From NCBI GenBank assembly GCA_002343455.1, contig DDSR01000021.1, positions 2,759 through 18,093 of the forward strand: DNA of 15,335 bases, written 5' to 3'. Both the position numbers and the translations under genes were made by a program. Each line of letters starts with the position of its first letter. The first letter of the stretch is position 1. Under the pieces are notes generated by a model. The model worked only from the letters and a program-made list of their open reading frames with translations. It was not told where the DNA came from and ran no database searches. This DNA is from Deltaproteobacteria bacterium UBA2385 (GTDB taxonomy: Bacteria; Myxococcota_A; UBA796; UBA2385). Below are positions 14,056-15,335 of the stretch, piece after piece.

Positions 14056-15335
<1,280 letters not shown>

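Overview
The window is a compact, very GC-rich chromosomal segment: nine protein-coding genes fill almost all of it, and the longest gap is about 120 bases. The mix points to a Myxococcota-like (deltaproteobacterial) predator or soil/marine bacterium. It has a lipoprotein with MopE-type Asp/Cys metal-binding repeats behind a Gly/Asp/Thr linker, a SUV3-like RNA helicase, a secreted sulfatase-fold enzyme with a carbohydrate-binding-like N-terminus, and the start of a large type I polyketide synthase. The phylum is inferred from gene content and base composition only. No rRNA or tRNA gene, insertion sequence, integrase, CRISPR array or prophage gene is visible.

Layout. Bases 2-346 are the 3' end of a probable K+ channel or transporter regulator with a TrkA/RCK C-terminal domain. 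Bases 421-5255 hold sbcD and sbcC, translationally coupled through an ATGA overlap; they encode the Mre11/Rad50-like nuclease that trims hairpins and broken DNA ends. Facing them on the minus strand is a two-gene unit (6842-5258): a DUF432-like protein followed after 4 bases by a small MscS-family mechanosensitive channel. Its stop lies 2 bases from the sbcC stop. From a 100-base divergent region the plus strand resumes with the MopE-like lipoprotein (6943-8028), the SUV3-like helicase (8060-10429), an M14 zinc carboxypeptidase without a signal peptide (10440-12122), an exported sulfatase-superfamily enzyme (12178-13935) and the ketosynthase of a type I PKS (14056 to the window edge).

How the genes work together. 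sbcDC is a clear functional complex. The DUF432-like gene and the MscS channel form a likely operon for osmotic adaptation. The helicase, peptidase, sulfatase and PKS are co-directional and closely spaced, but nothing in their sequences shows a single pathway; the PKS may open a biosynthetic cluster beyond the right edge. No obvious new defence or mobile system is present. The most interesting points are: the sulfatase-fold enzyme has Thr where the formylglycine Cys/Ser should be; two genes without a Shine-Dalgarno sequence carry a TANNNT box just upstream of the ATG, as leaderless genes do; the MopE-like lipoprotein has an unfamiliar C-terminal domain; a hairpin and direct repeat sit before sbcD; and a PKS gene starts directly with its ketosynthase.
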